Shown: positions 61,094 to 64,000 of the stretch, one piece after another
Position numbering within the stretch: the first letter of the stretch is position 1
Layout of the letters: every line of letters begins with the position of its first letter
DNA from: an uncultured Agathobacter sp.
GTDB taxonomy: Bacteria; Bacillota; Clostridia; Lachnospirales; Lachnospiraceae
Length of the DNA: 64,000 nucleotides
Direction: 5' to 3'
NCBI GenBank assembly: GCA_910587655.1
Contig: CAJUND010000015.1
Location: 1 to 64,000 of the forward strand
Position numbers and translations under genes: made by a program
The notes under the pieces: generated by a model
The model's database searches: none
Told to the model about the DNA's origin: nothing
Seen by the model: the letters and a program-made list of their open reading frames with translations, nothing else

Positions 61094-62800
61094 TTATTTT
61101 TCCTCTGTGGTTATTAAAAATCCTTTTTCCTGCAGTATGAAATCCGTGCATCTGTTTTCGCAGAGTACGGTTTCATTTTTCGCGGAAATTACTTTTTCCT
61201 CAGGTTCCAGATTAATCCGCAGTATTAAAGTGTTTTCCTTCCAGTTTCTTTTTACTGCTAACATTCCCTGTTCGGCTGTTATTTCTGTATCGCCGTACTG
61301 CACAGCAGGCTGTTTTCGAATCTGAATCAGTTTCTTTACCATTTCCAGAAAGTCCATGTCCCAGGAAGCGCTGTCCCAGGAAAAACACCTGCGGGAATCC
61401 GGGTCATATCCGCCTTCCATACAGATTTCCGTTCCGTAATAGATACATGGGGCGCCCGTAAAAACCATTTCCAGGGCAATTGCCGCAAGTACCTTATTTT
61501 TGTCCTTTCCGGTTTCCGTATAAAAACGGTGGGTGTCGTGCGAATCAAGAAGATTCAGCATCATACGGTTTACCTGATCCATATTCCGCATCAGATTGGC
61601 GTTTAATTTATCCGCCATTTCCGCTGCGGTAAATACGCCTTTTGCAAAATAATCCAGGCATGCCTTGGTAAAAGCATAGTTCATAATGCTGTCGTACTGG
61701 TCGCCCATAAGATACGGATAGGCGTCATGCCAGTTTTCCCCGATAATGACACAGTCCGGTTTTTCCTTTTTTACTGCCTTTCGAAACTGCCGCCAGAAAT
61801 CATGGGAAACTTCGTCAGACACATCCAGACGCCAGCCGTCGATGTCCGCCTCCCGGATCCAGTAAAGCGCCACATCAACCAGAAACTTTTGAACCTCTTC
61901 ATTTGCGGTGTTCAGCTTCGGCATATAGCTGCATGCGGCGAAGCATTCATAATTCATATCCTCCGGGTTTGGAAAATCTCCCTCAATGATAAACCAGTTA
62001 TAGAAAGGGGAGTCCTTTCCGTGTTCCAGTACATCCTGAAACTGTTTCATCTCCATGCTGCAGTGGTTAAATACGGCATCCATTACCACCCGGATATTTT
62101 TCTGGTGGGTGGTCTGTACCAGCTTTTTTAACACTTCCAAGCTTCCAAACTGCGGGTCCACCGTATAATAATCGCTGATATCATACTTATGGTTGGAAAT
62201 GGACTGGAAAACGGGAGTCAGATAAATTGCATTGATGCCAAGCTCCTGTATGTAATCCATTTTTTCTGTAATACCCGCCAGGTCCCCCCCGGCAAAGCTT
62301 TTGGGCGTCGGCAGTCCGTTCCACTCCATGTTTACATAGGAGGTATCCTTTTTATGGTCTCCCTGCCGGAATCGGTCCACAAATATCTGGTAAAAAACGG
62401 CGTTTCGCATCCAGTCCACCGTTTCCAGCACGTCGTTTTTATTAATATAAGGCATTTGAAAGAAATTGTAAAAGCCTTCTTCAAACCGGTATTCCCCGGT
62501 TACGCCGTCTTCGCTGAAATACCATGTAGTTCCTGCCTCTTCTATTTCAAAAATATAGGCAAAGCGTACATCGGCAAGCATCATCCGGATTTCATAATAA
62601 TGATACAGCCTGTCACTGTATTTAATCTCCATCGGTATTTTTTTCCGGTGGAAGGTGAAGTCATATTTCTGGGAATAAACCAGAAATACCTTCGCCTTTT
62701 CATCTTCCCGTGCCATGCGCAGCCGGATGACCAGCTCCTTTTCTCCTGCCGGGAAACAGTAACGGGAATCGGGGATATGCAGTATTGCGTATTCGTTCAT
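61094..62800 (-). CDS. GH13 cyclomaltodextrinase/neopullulanase-type enzyme
   Basis: 568 aa, no signal peptide, cytoplasmic. An N-terminal CBM34-like beta domain (about 1-125) precedes the GH13 barrel: VFYQIFVDRFRQGD, VVMDAVFNHCS, DGWRLDVSDEV with nucleophile D326, VIIGENWH with acid/base E355, and LLDSHDTHRF with D422. The domain order fits GH13_20 enzymes that cut cyclodextrins, pullulan and maltodextrins. GGGAAAGG precedes the ATG. It leads the operon ahead of the binding protein and permeases, divergent from the LacI regulator. Confidence 0.92.
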   Translation of the reverse strand: MNEYAILHIPDSRYCFPAGEKELVIRLRMAREDEKAKVFLVYSQKYDFTFHRKKIPMEIKYSDRLYHYYEIRMMLADVRFAYIFEIEEAGTTWYFSEDGVTGEYRFEEGFYNFFQMPYINKNDVLETVDWMRNAVFYQIFVDRFRQGDHKKDTSYVNMEWNGLPTPKSFAGGDLAGITEKMDYIQELGINAIYLTPVFQSISNHKYDISDYYTVDPQFGSLEVLKKLVQTTHQKNIRVVMDAVFNHCSMEMKQFQDVLEHGKDSPFYNWFIIEGDFPNPEDMNYECFAACSYMPKLNTANEEVQKFLVDVALYWIREADIDGWRLDVSDEVSHDFWRQFRKAVKKEKPDCVIIGENWHDAYPYLMGDQYDSIMNYAFTKACLDYFAKGVFTAAEMADKLNANLMRNMDQVNRMMLNLLDSHDTHRFYTETGKDKNKVLAAIALEMVFTGAPCIYYGTEICMEGGYDPDSRRCFSWDSASWDMDFLEMVKKLIQIRKQPAVQYGDTEITAEQGMLAVKRNWKENTLILRINLEPEEKVISAKNETVLCENRCTDFILQEKGFLITTEEK

Positions 62801-62828
62801 GTGTTTTTTCCTTTCCCACTTTTTTTAG

Positions 62829-62857
62829 TTGACAAATTTTCCAAAATTCTATATAAC
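62829..62857 (+). promoter_or_regulatory. Promoter of the LacI-family regulator
   Basis: TTGACA (62829-62834), 17-bp spacer, TATAAC (62852-62857), 35 bp before the ATG. The minus-strand maltodextrin promoter must lie in the same 90-bp gap, so the regulator could control both. Confidence 0.75.
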
Positions 62858-62891
62858 ATGAAAATAGAATTCATTTATCAGGAGAGAGGGA

Positions 62892-63695
62892 ATGTTTATG
62901 AAAAACAATATTACCATCAAGGATGTCGCCCGGGAAGCAGGGGTCTCTGTTGCCACCGTTTCTTATGTCATTAACGAAAGGGATGACAAGCGCATCAGTG
63001 ACAAGACAAGGAAAAAGGTACTGCAGGTCATTAACCTGTTAGACTATGTTCCCAATCAGTCTGCCAAGGCCCTTGCTACCAGTAAAAGCGGCATGATTGC
63101 ACTCTATGTTTCTCCTGATTTTTCTGTTTTAAAAAATGCAGAACAGCTGCATTTCATTAACTTTTTTTCTTCTTTTCTCCATGAAAAGAATTACAGTTTA
63201 ATTTACTTAAGCGATACCTGCACGGAAAAATTTGACCATGCGGATGCTATTTTGTGTTATGATGTTTCTTCTGAATATTTTCATCAGATTGGCGACAATA
63301 ATTTTGCCCCCCTGCTGGCATGTGACTGCATGATTCATGATCCTTTATTTTTTCAGGTTAATTCTGATTATGAAAAACTGTCCCGTCAGGCGGAGGAATA
63401 TTTTGGGCAGCAGGATTATACCTTTGTGCTGCTGGAAACCCCCAACCAGGAACGGAAAGCATATCTGAAGCCGTTTTTTAAGGAGGTTATTTATGTAAAA
63501 GATTTTGCAGATCTTGCTTCCCTTCCCGGCGGGAATCTTCTGGTAGTGGAGCATACGCTGTATGACTGTCTGAAAGACCGTGCAGATGTATGCTATCTTC
63601 CGAGCCTTACAGCTGAAAAATGTGAAGTTATACTGTCCTGTATTGAAAATGCCATAAAGCGTATTCCTATTTCAGAACATGATATTCTGTTTTGA
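62892..63695 (+). CDS. LacI-family regulator with a shortened effector domain
   Basis: 267 aa; usual length is about 330-340. The N-terminal helix-turn-helix and hinge are complete (ITIKDVAREAGVSVATVSYV, YVPNQSAKALATSKSGMIAL). The effector domain (about 65-267) is shorter than usual and weakly conserved, without the standard C-terminal DxxAxG-type segments. AGGAGAGAGGGA precedes the ATG. Position divergent from the GH13 gene suggests control of maltodextrin use. It may bind an atypical ligand or only dimerise. Confidence 0.88.
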   Translation: MFMKNNITIKDVAREAGVSVATVSYVINERDDKRISDKTRKKVLQVINLLDYVPNQSAKALATSKSGMIALYVSPDFSVLKNAEQLHFINFFSSFLHEKNYSLIYLSDTCTEKFDHADAILCYDVSSEYFHQIGDNNFAPLLACDCMIHDPLFFQVNSDYEKLSRQAEEYFGQQDYTFVLLETPNQERKAYLKPFFKEVIYVKDFADLASLPGGNLLVVEHTLYDCLKDRADVCYLPSLTAEKCEVILSCIENAIKRIPISEHDILF

Positions 63696-63736
63696 AATAT
63701 ATGCTGAAAATTCCGGTAATTTCAAGGCAGTGCAGT

Positions 63737-64000
63737 TTATTTGCAGCTTACCGTCAGTATTTTTGCAGCAGGGTCATAGGTAAAGGTATAGGTTCCCGCC
63801 TTGCCTGCCACCAGGTTGGCATTGCCCGTTCCGGTTACATATGACAGGCTTTCGGCATCATCTTCGGCAATATTGGTGTACCGGATATATTCCGTTCCCA
63901 CGCCGCTTGTTTCCCCGTCAGATACCATGGAGGTAAACATAAATTCGTCTCCCTCCTCCAGGTCTATGGTCAGCGTATAAATACCGTCTTTTTCCGTAAA
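63737..64000 (-). CDS. C-terminus of a probable starch-active or surface protein (partial)
   Basis: 88 codons, open to the right edge. Beta-rich sequence (KDGIYTLTIDLEEGDEFMF, GKAGTYTFTYDPAAKILTV) resembles the beta-sandwich starch-binding modules of extracellular amylases and pullulanases. An internal ATG exists at 63940, but the frame continues past it with the same repeat style, so the gene starts outside the window. No LPXTG at this end. The function is inferred from fold-like pattern and the adjacent maltodextrin genes. Confidence 0.6.
   Translation of the reverse strand, partial: FTEKDGIYTLTIDLEEGDEFMFTSMVSDGETSGVGTEYIRYTNIAEDDAESLSYVTGTGNANLVAGKAGTYTFTYDPAAKILTVSCK

Noticed and set aside
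62189..62974. 261-codon open frame on the plus strand
   Set aside because: It is antisense to the GH13 enzyme and the divergent promoter; no ribosome site and no recognisable domain.

Overview
The window reads as a chromosome segment of a motile, saccharolytic Gram-positive anaerobe of the Clostridia, most likely Lachnospiraceae. The basis is moderate GC, strong AGGAGG-type ribosome binding sites, clostridial -35/-10 promoters, lipoprotein sugar-binding proteins, YesM/YesN-type two-component pairs, two chemoreceptors and a MglBAC transporter. No rRNA, tRNA, insertion sequence or CRISPR array was seen. The species is not identifiable by reading alone.

Layout. 0-1.6 kb: end of a MazEF toxin-antitoxin pair and a gluzincin-like metallopeptidase. 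1.6-7.8 kb: an OmpR-type two-component system, then a separately promoted operon of a TPR membrane protein, two C5-cytosine methyltransferases and a Vsr nuclease, with no recognisable restriction enzyme. 7.8-11.2 kb: pantothenate operon (panG-like DUF2520 reductase, panB, panC, panD). 11.2-19.8 kb: an AT-rich accessory stretch full of decayed genes: a type III ToxIN-like locus whose antitoxin RNA (three 36-nt repeats, promoter, terminator) looks intact while the toxin is broken, a broken HEPN/MNT pair, two near-duplicate XRE regulators around a decayed Ig-like surface protein and a YARHG protein, a broken zinc-ribbon gene, a RelB remnant, and an apparently intact HigBA whose antitoxin carries a zinc-peptidase domain. 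19.8-22 kb: a DUF1703-type ATPase/nuclease protein and a membrane protein. 22.3-34.2 kb: beta-glucan utilisation locus (two GH94 phosphorylases, CUT1 binding protein and two permeases, a domain-permuted GH3 enzyme, AraC regulator).

34.5-48.1 kb: a chemoreceptor; a secreted GH16 glucanase with three CBM4/9-like modules; a second chemoreceptor with a closely related CBM4/9-like module inserted in its extracellular Cache domain; a solitary sugar-binding lipoprotein; then a divergent mglBAC operon in which the binding protein is circularly permuted and the permease has a cytoplasmic coiled-coil extension of about 200 residues. 48.1-53.9 kb: YesN/YesM two-component system with two extra binding proteins, one membrane-anchored, one a canonical-order MglB homologue. 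53.9-57.4 kb: second DUF1703-type protein, a C_GCAxxG_C_C protein, a MATE transporter. 57.4-64 kb: maltodextrin locus (two permeases, binding protein, GH13 cyclomaltodextrinase), divergent LacI regulator and the C-terminus of a probable starch-active surface protein.

Taken together, the right two thirds is a sugar sensing and uptake region: a secreted glucanase makes oligosaccharides, the CBM-bearing chemoreceptor may sense the same glucan, transporters import the products, and GH94/GH3 enzymes split them by phosphorolysis or hydrolysis. The observations most worth following are the CBM-containing chemoreceptor beside its glucanase, the circularly permuted MglB, and the toxin-less ToxIN remnant.
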